Origin: Phellopilus nigrolimitatus | Lineage: Eukaryota > Basidiomycota > Agaricomycetes > Hymenochaetales > Hymenochaetaceae | NCBI GenBank assembly: GCA_021029095.1 | Contig: JAJOHG010000126.1 | Coordinates: 1 to 64,000, forward strand | Length of the DNA: 64,000 nucleotides | Direction: 5' to 3' | In this document: one piece after another, positions 1 through 9,974 of the stretch | Layout: every line of letters begins with the position of its first letter | How positions within the stretch are numbered: the stretch's first letter is position 1 | Position numbers and translations under genes: made by a program | The notes under the pieces: model-generated | Told to the model about the DNA's origin: nothing | The model's database searches: none | The model's input: the letters and a program-made list of their open reading frames with translations, nothing else

Positions 1-3000
1 GGGAAGTGGGGTCACTTTGACGGGACGTCGACGCGACCCGAGCCAGTTGCTGGTCCTGCTGCTGCAGCACAGCCTGACCCGAATGCCAATCTTCAGGACC
101 GCCGCGAGGCCTGGGACAAAGACGAGGACATTGCAATGTATTTGCTGTCACAACGTCTTGCCGACTCAACACTGATTCAAGTTGGGAATCTTCCGAATTG
201 CGCTGCGCGATGGAGCGCAGTTGTACGCGAGTTTACGCAGAAGTCTGCATTTGCACAGACCTCCCTTCGCACTGAATTCCTTGAGGCGCACTGTCCCGGG
301 GATGCTGATGTCCGTGAGTATCTGAGCGAGCTGCGCACGAGGCGCGAGACGCTCGCCCAGTCCGGTGTCGAGATCTCCGATAAGGACTTCCGCTCGACGA
401 TTATCAGCTCGATCCCCAACCGATTCGCGAATTTCGCGTCTTCGCAGCTAACGGCAATGGAGATAGCCGCGCACAACATGGCACTGATATCTTCCACTCC
501 GCTCACTGATGCGCAACGTTCTTCGCTTCGCGAGGTTGATCCCGAGGTCTTAATCCACATTGTGTCGGATGAGGCGGACCGACAGAAGCGAGAGCGCCAG
601 TCAAAGCGTAAGGAGCCGGCCAGGAACTCGAAAGACAAGGACAAGGCTCTTCACGTGAGCTCGTCCGCGAAGCCGAAACCGAAGAGTGACGCGAAGCCGC
701 GCGGCGCCTGTTGGAATTGCGGCGAGACCGGGCACCTTCGAGCGAAGTGCCCGAAGCCAAAGAAAGATGCGTCCAAGGACAAGTCGAAGGACAGCGCACA
801 CGCTGTCGACTCGGACTCGGACTCAGATGGAGTCTGGGACTGCGCCAATGTGGCATGGGAGTCGTCCGACGATGAGGACAATGCGGGCTCAATGCCTGGA
901 CTTGTTAACCTGTCGGATAGCGAGCCCGAGGACGCTTGGTCCGATGACGAAGACGATGAGCTATCGAGCTTGTGCTCTGATGGCGAGGAAGCTGACAGTG
1001 AGGAGGATGTGAGTGCATACATCACGCACGTTCGCGAGGCCGACGATGCTCGTCGCGCGATCCTCGACTCCGGTTCTACACGCCACATTTCGCCGTACCG
1101 CGCAGATTTTCTTCATTCGCTGAAACGCCGCCGAAGAGCCTTCGCGCTGCGAATAAGCAGCCTTTCCATGCTACAGGAGAGGGAGAGTTAGTCATCGAGC
1201 TCCCAAACGGCACGGACTCGACGAAAATGACACTTACTGAAGTCCTTTACTCACCCGAAGTCGGATACACCCTGATTTCCGTTGGCGCGCTCGACCGCGC
1301 AGAGTACTCGGCTACCTTTGCTGGAGGCAAGTGTGTGCTGCGCGACGCGGCCGGTTTGCGCATTGGAGAGATCCCTCGGTCTGGAAAAGGCCTGTACCGT
1401 TTTGCTCACGCATCTGTCGACCCGACGCTGCAAGACACAGCAAACGTAGCCGAAGACACGCTGAGCCTCATGGAGCTCCATGCTCGCATGGGACACATTG
1501 CGCCCGCGACGGCCGAGAAGCTCGTGCGCAAGGGCTTTGTGACCGGGTCTTCGCTTAGACACATCGGGCCCGACACCGACACTCTGCGAGTCCTGTGTAT
1601 ACGGAAAGGCGGCGCGCAAACCTATCGCTCGTGAGCGAGGTGGTGAGCGTGCAACGGAATTCGGAGGCGAAGTCCATACCGACGTATGGGGACCAGCGCC
1701 TACACGTTCACTTGGTGGACGGCACTACTACGTCTCGTTCACAGATGACGCAACGCGCGTAACGAAGCTGTACCTGTTGAAAAGAAAAGTGATGTTTTCC
1801 GGTCTTACCGTCATTTCGAGTCCTGGGCCGACACCCAGATGAATGCGAAGGTTCGGGTCCTTCATTCCGATCGGGGGTGGCGAGTATACTGGCAAGGAAT
1901 TTGTCATGCACCTTAAAAACAACGGTACGAAACAGAAACTCACTGTCCATGACATGCCCGAGCATAACGGGGTTGCCGAACGCCTAAACCGCACGATCCT
2001 GGAGAAAGTGCGCGCCATGTTGCATGCGAGCGGGCTGCCGAAATTTTTGTGGGCTGAGGCCGCGCGCCATGCAGTTTGGTTAAAGAACCGGACCCCGACG
2101 CGCGCGCTGAAGGATATGACACCGCACGAGGCGATGACAGGCAAGAAGCCCGACCTCCGCGGATTGCACGAGTGGGGAGTGAAGTGCTGGGTGCATGACA
2201 GTTCGAGCTCGAAGCTCGAACCGCGCGCTCGCGAGGGCCGTTGGATGGGTTTCGACACGACGTCAAACGGGCAGCGGGTTTTTTGGCCTGAAAAGAAAAG
2301 CATTAGCGTTGAGCGGAATATTTACTTCGACCCCGGAGAGACTTCGAGTCGTCTCGAGGGGGAGGAATTGGACGGAGGGGGAGAATCCGAAACGACCCCG
2401 AAGAACTCACCGCAGACGCCCAAAAACGCGCCGGCACCCGCGCAAGTGCCAGCCGTGCCCCCAGCTGACCCGCCGACACCTTCGCCACCACCCGCACCTG
2501 CTGGATCAGCAGCAGCCGATCCCCCGCCGCAGCGCGAGCGCCGAATTCGATTTCCTTCGGCCTACCAACGTCGTATCGATGCCGGAGAGGGCACGCACAC
2601 GCATTGGCGTCGTGACGGTGCCGTTCCGCGAGGCATGCGCTCGATGCGCGAGTTCGTCGACCAGAACGATGATGCGGCTGAGCTAGTTGAAGAGGATGAC
2701 TATGATGATGAGTATGATTTTTTTGCGGCGATGGAGGAGGCAGAAGGGCTCGAGCCGCGTACACTTGCAGAAGCAAAACGCTTACCGGAATGGTCCGAAT
2801 GGGAGCGCGCTGTCAATGACGAGCTGTCAACACTGCGCGCGGCCGGTACGTGGGTGTTGGAGGAGCCGCCCGCCGGTGCCAACATTGTCGGCTCAAAATG
2901 GGTCTTCAAAATCAAAAAAGACGCAGCCGGAAACGTCGTCCGGCGAAAAGCTCGCCTCGTTGCCCAAGGTTTCAGCCAGGTGCCGGGAGTCGATTACTTT

Positions 3001-4329
3001 GATACCTTTGCACCCGTTGCAAAGCTGGCATCCATCCGTGCCACTCTTGCAATGGCGGCACGGCTCGATCTTGAGCTGGAGCAGGTGGACATTAAGGGGG
3101 CCTATCTCAACGGTGAGTTAGAGGCCGGAGAAGTCATTTACATGCGGCACCCACCTGGATACGTGCCGCGCGACGCAGGGACCAAGGTTTTGAGGTTGAA
3201 AAAGACACTGTATGGGTTGAAGCAGAGTGGGAGGAGATGGTATCAGAAGTTGACATGGATTTTCGTCGACGAGCTCGGACTGACTCGTTGTGACGTGGAT
3301 CAGGCCGTCTTTTTCCGTCACGTAGGGCGTGACGTGACAGTCGTCGTCGTGCACGTCGACGACTGCACCATTGCTGCATCCTCAACCTCCCTGATATCTG
3401 CGCTAAAGTCTGGTCTTGCCCGCTATGTCGAAGTAACTGATCTGGGGCCTCTCCACTGGCTGCTTGGGATCGAAATCCGCCGAAACCGCGACACAAAAAC
3501 TCTGTCACTCTCGCAAACGGCCTACATTGAGGCCATTCTCCGTCGGTTCAACTTCAAGGAACTCAAGGCCGCTTCGTCCCCAATGGACCCGAATATCCAT
3601 CTGCACAGCCAGCAGGGGCCGCAAACTGCACAAGACCATGCACAAATGCGCAATGTGCCGTACCGCGAAGCACTCGGGTCTGTCATGTATGCAGCAATGG
3701 CGACACGGCCCGATGTCGCCTTCGCCGTGACTCTCCTGTCGCGTTTCTCAACAAACCCCGGACCTGCGCATTGGGATGCTGTCAAGCGGGTCTTCCGCTA
3801 CCTGAAGGGCACCCGGGAGCTTCGGCTCACCTACGGAGGGATTGGAGACACCGGAGATGGTGGAATGAAGGGCTATACGGACGCAGACGGAAACACGCAG
3901 GAGGACAGGCGCGCTATCTCAGGTAATGCGTTTCTTATTGATGGCGGCGCTGTCTCTTGGTATTCTAAACAGCAGGAAATTGTTTCGCTCTCAACAACGG
4001 AGAGTGAATACGTCGCGGCCACACATGCCGCGAAAGAGGCGATCTGGCTCCGCCAGCTCATCGCGCAAATCTTCGCGCCGCTCGAGGGGCCGACAACTCT
4101 CTTTTCCGATAACCAATCGGCCATTGCACTCACGAAGGACCATCAGTATCACGCGCGCACAAAACACATTGATATACGCTATCACTTTCTTCGCTGGGTC
4201 TGCGAAAACAGCACAATCAGGCTAATCTACTGCCCTACTGCCGACATGGTCGCCGATGCGCTCACCAAGCCGCTTCCTTCATTCAAAGTGAAGCATTTTG
4301 CGGCCGCACTCGGACTCCTCTCGGCTTGA
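1..4329 (+). pseudogene. Copia Gag-Pol, unit 1: 5'-truncated by window edge and frameshifted
   Basis: This is the same polyprotein as at 4934-9370 shifted by 5041 bp, starting in gag at about residue 37. Compared with unit 2 it has four single-base length changes, all in homopolymer runs: minus one T near 1107-1110, plus one G near 1545-1547, minus one A near 1780-1783, and plus one G near 1871-1876. They split the frame into pieces ending at 1191 and 1634; the frame is restored from 1843 to 4329. One substitution is seen at 4210 (Gly to Ser, near the RNase H end). The four indels sum to zero, so the 5041-bp offset is kept. As read it cannot make a full polyprotein. Indels only in homopolymers look like residual long-read error, so the unit may be intact in the organism. 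Confidence 0.9.
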
Positions 4330-4336
4330 GGGGGAG
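4328..4336 (+). other. Polypurine tract of copia element (unit 1/2)
   Basis: The purine run GAGGGGGAG overlaps the stop codon of gag-pol and directly precedes the TG that opens the LTR. This is the usual plus-strand primer position. Equivalent tracts lie at 9369-9377 and 14410-14418. Confidence 0.8.
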
Positions 4337-4863
4337 TGTTGGAGTGCAAACCGGCGGAGTCCCGTCCCGTGCGCGCACCGGTTGCGTGCTCGGATGCGCA
4401 GTCACGAGCGGAACGTCTCGGCTCCACGAGCCCGAGGCTCACTGTACTGTGATTGGCCGCCAAACGGATGTACTGTTATCCACGCACCACTCCCGACCGT
4501 CGCCCGCCTCCCTCGTTTCTCATTGTCCAATTAGATGCCTATTTACATATCATTTATTTGTCTTTTATCGTTCCCCCTTTCTTTCGTAGTGTAAAACGGC
4601 TCTCCGATGGCCCGAAAACCCGTAGCATAAAAAGGTCTCTTTATTCCTTTGCCCACCTCAGACGTTCGCACCGCCGCGCGATCGACTGAGGTGAGCACTC
4701 GTTATTATACTTCTCTCTATTATACTTTTACTTATTAGACTATTAAACTAGCTTACCGTGTATTAGGTTAGTTTACAATCCAGACGTTCGCACCGCCGCG
4801 CGATCGACTGAGCTTACCGTGTATTAGGGTTGTCTCTTCGCGCGGACCCTGTCTCACCTTGCA
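4337..4863 (+). repeat. LTR between units 1 and 2 (527 bp)
   Basis: It begins TGTTGG right after the polypurine tract and ends TTGCA, giving the TG...CA termini of LTRs. The 3' end was set where the array leaves retroelement sequence at 14945. A 32-bp segment at 4659-4690 recurs at 4781-4812, and a segment around ACCGTGTATTAGG occurs at about 4755 and 4817, so the LTR carries an internal partial tandem duplication of about 120 bp. An A/T-rich CATAAAAAGG near 4625 is a possible TATA box for the genomic RNA. Confidence 0.9.
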
Positions 4864-4866
4864 AAA

Positions 4867-4877
4867 GGTTATGAGCC
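4867..4877 (+). other. Putative primer-binding site, half-tRNA type (initiator tRNA-Met anticodon arm)
   Basis: Three bases after the LTR lies GGTTATGAGCC. It is complementary to GGCUCAUAACC, the anticodon stem-loop of eukaryotic initiator tRNA-Met (anticodon CAU). Priming from a cleaved tRNA-iMet half is known for copia-like elements. The other units have it at 9908-9918; the terminal LTR at 14945 lacks it because host sequence follows. The tRNA sequence is from general knowledge; the match itself is visible. Confidence 0.7.
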
Positions 4878-4933
4878 TTGCTGACCACTGAGCAAAGCCG
4901 AAGTTAATTGCCTTAACTTACCGAATTGTCATA

Positions 4934-7900
4934 ATGTCGAACTCACATGATACTCTACCAACATCCGTTCCCAAGCTCGCGACGAGCGGAGGGAACTGGG
5001 TAATCTACCGGATGCGCTTCCAGGCCGCCGTGAAGGCGAAGGGGAAGTGGGGTCACTTTGACGGGACGTCGACGCGACCCGAGCCAGTTGCTGGTCCTGC
5101 TGCTGCAGCACAGCCTGACCCGAATGCCAATCTTCAGGACCGCCGCGAGGCCTGGGACAAAGACGAGGACATTGCAATGTATTTGCTGTCACAACGTCTT
5201 GCCGACTCAACACTGATTCAAGTTGGGAATCTTCCGAATTGCGCTGCGCGATGGAGCGCAGTTGTACGCGAGTTTACGCAGAAGTCTGCATTTGCACAGA
5301 CCTCCCTTCGCACTGAATTCCTTGAGGCGCACTGTCCCGGGGATGCTGATGTCCGTGAGTATCTGAGCGAGCTGCGCACGAGGCGCGAGACGCTCGCCCA
5401 GTCCGGTGTCGAGATCTCCGATAAGGACTTCCGCTCGACGATTATCAGCTCGATCCCCAACCGATTCGCGAATTTCGCGTCTTCGCAGCTAACGGCAATG
5501 GAGATAGCCGCGCACAACATGGCACTGATATCTTCCACTCCGCTCACTGATGCGCAACGTTCTTCGCTTCGCGAGGTTGATCCCGAGGTCTTAATCCACA
5601 TTGTGTCGGATGAGGCGGACCGACAGAAGCGAGAGCGCCAGTCAAAGCGTAAGGAGCCGGCCAGGAACTCGAAAGACAAGGACAAGGCTCTTCACGTGAG
5701 CTCGTCCGCGAAGCCGAAACCGAAGAGTGACGCGAAGCCGCGCGGCGCCTGTTGGAATTGCGGCGAGACCGGGCACCTTCGAGCGAAGTGCCCGAAGCCA
5801 AAGAAAGATGCGTCCAAGGACAAGTCGAAGGACAGCGCACACGCTGTCGACTCGGACTCGGACTCAGATGGAGTCTGGGACTGCGCCAATGTGGCATGGG
5901 AGTCGTCCGACGATGAGGACAATGCGGGCTCAATGCCTGGACTTGTTAACCTGTCGGATAGCGAGCCCGAGGACGCTTGGTCCGATGACGAAGACGATGA
6001 GCTATCGAGCTTGTGCTCTGATGGCGAGGAAGCTGACAGTGAGGAGGATGTGAGTGCATACATCACGCACGTTCGCGAGGCCGACGATGCTCGTCGCGCG
6101 ATCCTCGACTCCGGTTCTACACGCCACATTTCGCCGTACCGCGCAGATTTTTCTTCATTCGCTGAAACGCCGCCGAAGAGCCTTCGCGCTGCGAATAAGC
6201 AGCCTTTCCATGCTACAGGAGAGGGAGAGTTAGTCATCGAGCTCCCAAACGGCACGGACTCGACGAAAATGACACTTACTGAAGTCCTTTACTCACCCGA
6301 AGTCGGATACACCCTGATTTCCGTTGGCGCGCTCGACCGCGCAGAGTACTCGGCTACCTTTGCTGGAGGCAAGTGTGTGCTGCGCGACGCGGCCGGTTTG
6401 CGCATTGGAGAGATCCCTCGGTCTGGAAAAGGCCTGTACCGTTTTGCTCACGCATCTGTCGACCCGACGCTGCAAGACACAGCAAACGTAGCCGAAGACA
6501 CGCTGAGCCTCATGGAGCTCCATGCTCGCATGGGACACATTGCGCCCGCGACGGCCGAGAAGCTCGTGCGCAAGGGCTTTGTGACCGGTCTTCGCTTAGA
6601 CACATCGGGCCCGACACCGACACTCTGCGAGTCCTGTGTATACGGAAAGGCGGCGCGCAAACCTATCGCTCGTGAGCGAGGTGGTGAGCGTGCAACGGAA
6701 TTCGGAGGCGAAGTCCATACCGACGTATGGGGACCAGCGCCTACACGTTCACTTGGTGGACGGCACTACTACGTCTCGTTCACAGATGACGCAACGCGCG
6801 TAACGAAGCTGTACCTGTTGAAAAAGAAAAGTGATGTTTTCCGGTCTTACCGTCATTTCGAGTCCTGGGCCGACACCCAGATGAATGCGAAGGTTCGGGT
6901 CCTTCATTCCGATCGGGGTGGCGAGTATACTGGCAAGGAATTTGTCATGCACCTTAAAAACAACGGTACGAAACAGAAACTCACTGTCCATGACATGCCC
7001 GAGCATAACGGGGTTGCCGAACGCCTAAACCGCACGATCCTGGAGAAAGTGCGCGCCATGTTGCATGCGAGCGGGCTGCCGAAATTTTTGTGGGCTGAGG
7101 CCGCGCGCCATGCAGTTTGGTTAAAGAACCGGACCCCGACGCGCGCGCTGAAGGATATGACACCGCACGAGGCGATGACAGGCAAGAAGCCCGACCTCCG
7201 CGGATTGCACGAGTGGGGAGTGAAGTGCTGGGTGCATGACAGTTCGAGCTCGAAGCTCGAACCGCGCGCTCGCGAGGGCCGTTGGATGGGTTTCGACACG
7301 ACGTCAAACGGGCAGCGGGTTTTTTGGCCTGAAAAGAAAAGCATTAGCGTTGAGCGGAATATTTACTTCGACCCCGGAGAGACTTCGAGTCGTCTCGAGG
7401 GGGAGGAATTGGACGGAGGGGGAGAATCCGAAACGACCCCGAAGAACTCACCGCAGACGCCCAAAAACGCGCCGGCACCCGCGCAAGTGCCAGCCGTGCC
7501 CCCAGCTGACCCGCCGACACCTTCGCCACCACCCGCACCTGCTGGATCAGCAGCAGCCGATCCCCCGCCGCAGCGCGAGCGCCGAATTCGATTTCCTTCG
7601 GCCTACCAACGTCGTATCGATGCCGGAGAGGGCACGCACACGCATTGGCGTCGTGACGGTGCCGTTCCGCGAGGCATGCGCTCGATGCGCGAGTTCGTCG
7701 ACCAGAACGATGATGCGGCTGAGCTAGTTGAAGAGGATGACTATGATGATGAGTATGATTTTTTTGCGGCGATGGAGGAGGCAGAAGGGCTCGAGCCGCG
7801 TACACTTGCAGAAGCAAAACGCTTACCGGAATGGTCCGAATGGGAGCGCGCTGTCAATGACGAGCTGTCAACACTGCGCGCGGCCGGTACGTGGGTGTTG

Positions 7901-9370
7901 GAGGAGCCGCCCGCCGGTGCCAACATTGTCGGCTCAAAATGGGTCTTCAAAATCAAAAAAGACGCAGCCGGAAACGTCGTCCGGCGAAAAGCTCGCCTCG
8001 TTGCCCAAGGTTTCAGCCAGGTGCCGGGAGTCGATTACTTTGATACCTTTGCACCCGTTGCAAAGCTGGCATCCATCCGTGCCACTCTTGCAATGGCGGC
8101 ACGGCTCGATCTTGAGCTGGAGCAGGTGGACATTAAGGGGGCCTATCTCAACGGTGAGTTAGAGGCCGGAGAAGTCATTTACATGCGGCACCCACCTGGA
8201 TACGTGCCGCGCGACGCAGGGACCAAGGTTTTGAGGTTGAAAAAGACACTGTATGGGTTGAAGCAGAGTGGGAGGAGATGGTATCAGAAGTTGACATGGA
8301 TTTTCGTCGACGAGCTCGGACTGACTCGTTGTGACGTGGATCAGGCCGTCTTTTTCCGTCACGTAGGGCGTGACGTGACAGTCGTCGTCGTGCACGTCGA
8401 CGACTGCACCATTGCTGCATCCTCAACCTCCCTGATATCTGCGCTAAAGTCTGGTCTTGCCCGCTATGTCGAAGTAACTGATCTGGGGCCTCTCCACTGG
8501 CTGCTTGGGATCGAAATCCGCCGAAACCGCGACACAAAAACTCTGTCACTCTCGCAAACGGCCTACATTGAGGCCATTCTCCGTCGGTTCAACTTCAAGG
8601 AACTCAAGGCCGCTTCGTCCCCAATGGACCCGAATATCCATCTGCACAGCCAGCAGGGGCCGCAAACTGCACAAGACCATGCACAAATGCGCAATGTGCC
8701 GTACCGCGAAGCACTCGGGTCTGTCATGTATGCAGCAATGGCGACACGGCCCGATGTCGCCTTCGCCGTGACTCTCCTGTCGCGTTTCTCAACAAACCCC
8801 GGACCTGCGCATTGGGATGCTGTCAAGCGGGTCTTCCGCTACCTGAAGGGCACCCGGGAGCTTCGGCTCACCTACGGAGGGATTGGAGACACCGGAGATG
8901 GTGGAATGAAGGGCTATACGGACGCAGACGGAAACACGCAGGAGGACAGGCGCGCTATCTCAGGTAATGCGTTTCTTATTGATGGCGGCGCTGTCTCTTG
9001 GTATTCTAAACAGCAGGAAATTGTTTCGCTCTCAACAACGGAGAGTGAATACGTCGCGGCCACACATGCCGCGAAAGAGGCGATCTGGCTCCGCCAGCTC
9101 ATCGCGCAAATCTTCGCGCCGCTCGAGGGGCCGACAACTCTCTTTTCCGATAACCAATCGGCCATTGCACTCACGAAGGACCATCAGTATCACGCGCGCA
9201 CAAAACACATTGATATACGCTATCACTTTCTTCGCTGGGTCTGCGAAAACGGCACAATCAGGCTAATCTACTGCCCTACTGCCGACATGGTCGCCGATGC
9301 GCTCACCAAGCCGCTTCCTTCATTCAAAGTGAAGCATTTTGCGGCCGCACTCGGACTCCTCTCGGCTTGA
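4934..9370 (+). CDS. Ty1/copia Gag-Pol polyprotein, unit 2 (1478 aa, intact)
   Basis: Single uninterrupted frame starting ATGTCGAACTCA, 70 bp after the LTR. Gag occupies roughly residues 1-260, then a CCHC zinc knuckle (CWNCGETGHLRAKC). An acidic Ser/Asp/Glu-rich linker leads to the aspartic protease motif LDSGSTRHI. The integrase has its HHCC zinc motif (LHARMGH with CESCVYG) and the catalytic triad in HTDVWGP, LHSDRGGEYTG and the NGVAERLNR region. A Pro-rich linker follows. RT shows KWVFKIK, RRKARLVAQG and the catalytic VVHVDD box. RNase H has GYTDADGN and LSTTESEYVA. All catalytic residues I can recognise are present and no frame break is seen, so this copy could be active. Gag and Pol share one frame, as in most fungal copia elements. 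Confidence 0.97.
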   Translation: MSNSHDTLPTSVPKLATSGGNWVIYRMRFQAAVKAKGKWGHFDGTSTRPEPVAGPAAAAQPDPNANLQDRREAWDKDEDIAMYLLSQRLADSTLIQVGNLPNCAARWSAVVREFTQKSAFAQTSLRTEFLEAHCPGDADVREYLSELRTRRETLAQSGVEISDKDFRSTIISSIPNRFANFASSQLTAMEIAAHNMALISSTPLTDAQRSSLREVDPEVLIHIVSDEADRQKRERQSKRKEPARNSKDKDKALHVSSSAKPKPKSDAKPRGACWNCGETGHLRAKCPKPKKDASKDKSKDSAHAVDSDSDSDGVWDCANVAWESSDDEDNAGSMPGLVNLSDSEPEDAWSDDEDDELSSLCSDGEEADSEEDVSAYITHVREADDARRAILDSGSTRHISPYRADFSSFAETPPKSLRAANKQPFHATGEGELVIELPNGTDSTKMTLTEVLYSPEVGYTLISVGALDRAEYSATFAGGKCVLRDAAGLRIGEIPRSGKGLYRFAHASVDPTLQDTANVAEDTLSLMELHARMGHIAPATAEKLVRKGFVTGLRLDTSGPTPTLCESCVYGKAARKPIARERGGERATEFGGEVHTDVWGPAPTRSLGGRHYYVSFTDDATRVTKLYLLKKKSDVFRSYRHFESWADTQMNAKVRVLHSDRGGEYTGKEFVMHLKNNGTKQKLTVHDMPEHNGVAERLNRTILEKVRAMLHASGLPKFLWAEAARHAVWLKNRTPTRALKDMTPHEAMTGKKPDLRGLHEWGVKCWVHDSSSSKLEPRAREGRWMGFDTTSNGQRVFWPEKKSISVERNIYFDPGETSSRLEGEELDGGGESETTPKNSPQTPKNAPAPAQVPAVPPADPPTPSPPPAPAGSAAADPPPQRERRIRFPSAYQRRIDAGEGTHTHWRRDGAVPRGMRSMREFVDQNDDAAELVEEDDYDDEYDFFAAMEEAEGLEPRTLAEAKRLPEWSEWERAVNDELSTLRAAGTWVLEEPPAGANIVGSKWVFKIKKDAAGNVVRRKARLVAQGFSQVPGVDYFDTFAPVAKLASIRATLAMAARLDLELEQVDIKGAYLNGELEAGEVIYMRHPPGYVPRDAGTKVLRLKKTLYGLKQSGRRWYQKLTWIFVDELGLTRCDVDQAVFFRHVGRDVTVVVVHVDDCTIAASSTSLISALKSGLARYVEVTDLGPLHWLLGIEIRRNRDTKTLSLSQTAYIEAILRRFNFKELKAASSPMDPNIHLHSQQGPQTAQDHAQMRNVPYREALGSVMYAAMATRPDVAFAVTLLSRFSTNPGPAHWDAVKRVFRYLKGTRELRLTYGGIGDTGDGGMKGYTDADGNTQEDRRAISGNAFLIDGGAVSWYSKQQEIVSLSTTESEYVAATHAAKEAIWLRQLIAQIFAPLEGPTTLFSDNQSAIALTKDHQYHARTKHIDIRYHFLRWVCENGTIRLIYCPTADMVADALTKPLPSFKVKHFAAALGLLSA

Positions 9371-9377
9371 GGGGGAG

Positions 9378-9904
9378 TGTTGGAGTGCAAACCGGCGGAG
9401 TCCCGTCCCGTGCGCGCACCGGTTGCGTGCTCGGATGCGCAGTCACGAGCGGAACGTCTCGGCTCCACGAGCCCGAGGCTCACTGTACTGTGATTGGCCG
9501 CCAAACGGATGTACTGTTATCCACGCACCACTCCCGACCGTCGCCCGCCTCCCTCGTTTCTCATTGTCCAATTAGATGCCTATTTACATATCATTTATTT
9601 GTCTTTTATCGTTCCCCCTTTCTTTCGTAGTGTAAAACGGCTCTCCGATGGCCCGAAAACCCGTAGCATAAAAAGGTCTCTTTATTCCTTTGCCCACCTC
9701 AGACGTTCGCACCGCCGCGCGATCGACTGAGGTGAGCACTCGTTATTATACTTCTCTCTATTATACTTTTACTTATTAGACTATTAAACTAGCTTACCGT
9801 GTATTAGGTTAGTTTACAATCCAGACGTTCGCACCGCCGCGCGATCGACTGAGCTTACCGTGTATTAGGGTTGTCTCTTCGCGCGGACCCTGTCTCACCT
9901 TGCA
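9378..9904 (+). repeat. LTR shared by units 2 and 3 (527 bp)
   Basis: By direct reading it matches the LTR at 4337-4863 with a 5041-bp offset, including the TG...CA ends and the duplicated 32-bp segment (9700-9731 and 9822-9853). It serves as 3' LTR of unit 2 and 5' LTR of unit 3. Confidence 0.92.
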
Positions 9905-9974
9905 AAAGGTTATGAGCCTTGCTGACCACTGAGCAAAGCCGAAGTTAATTGCCTTAACTTACCGAATTGTCATA

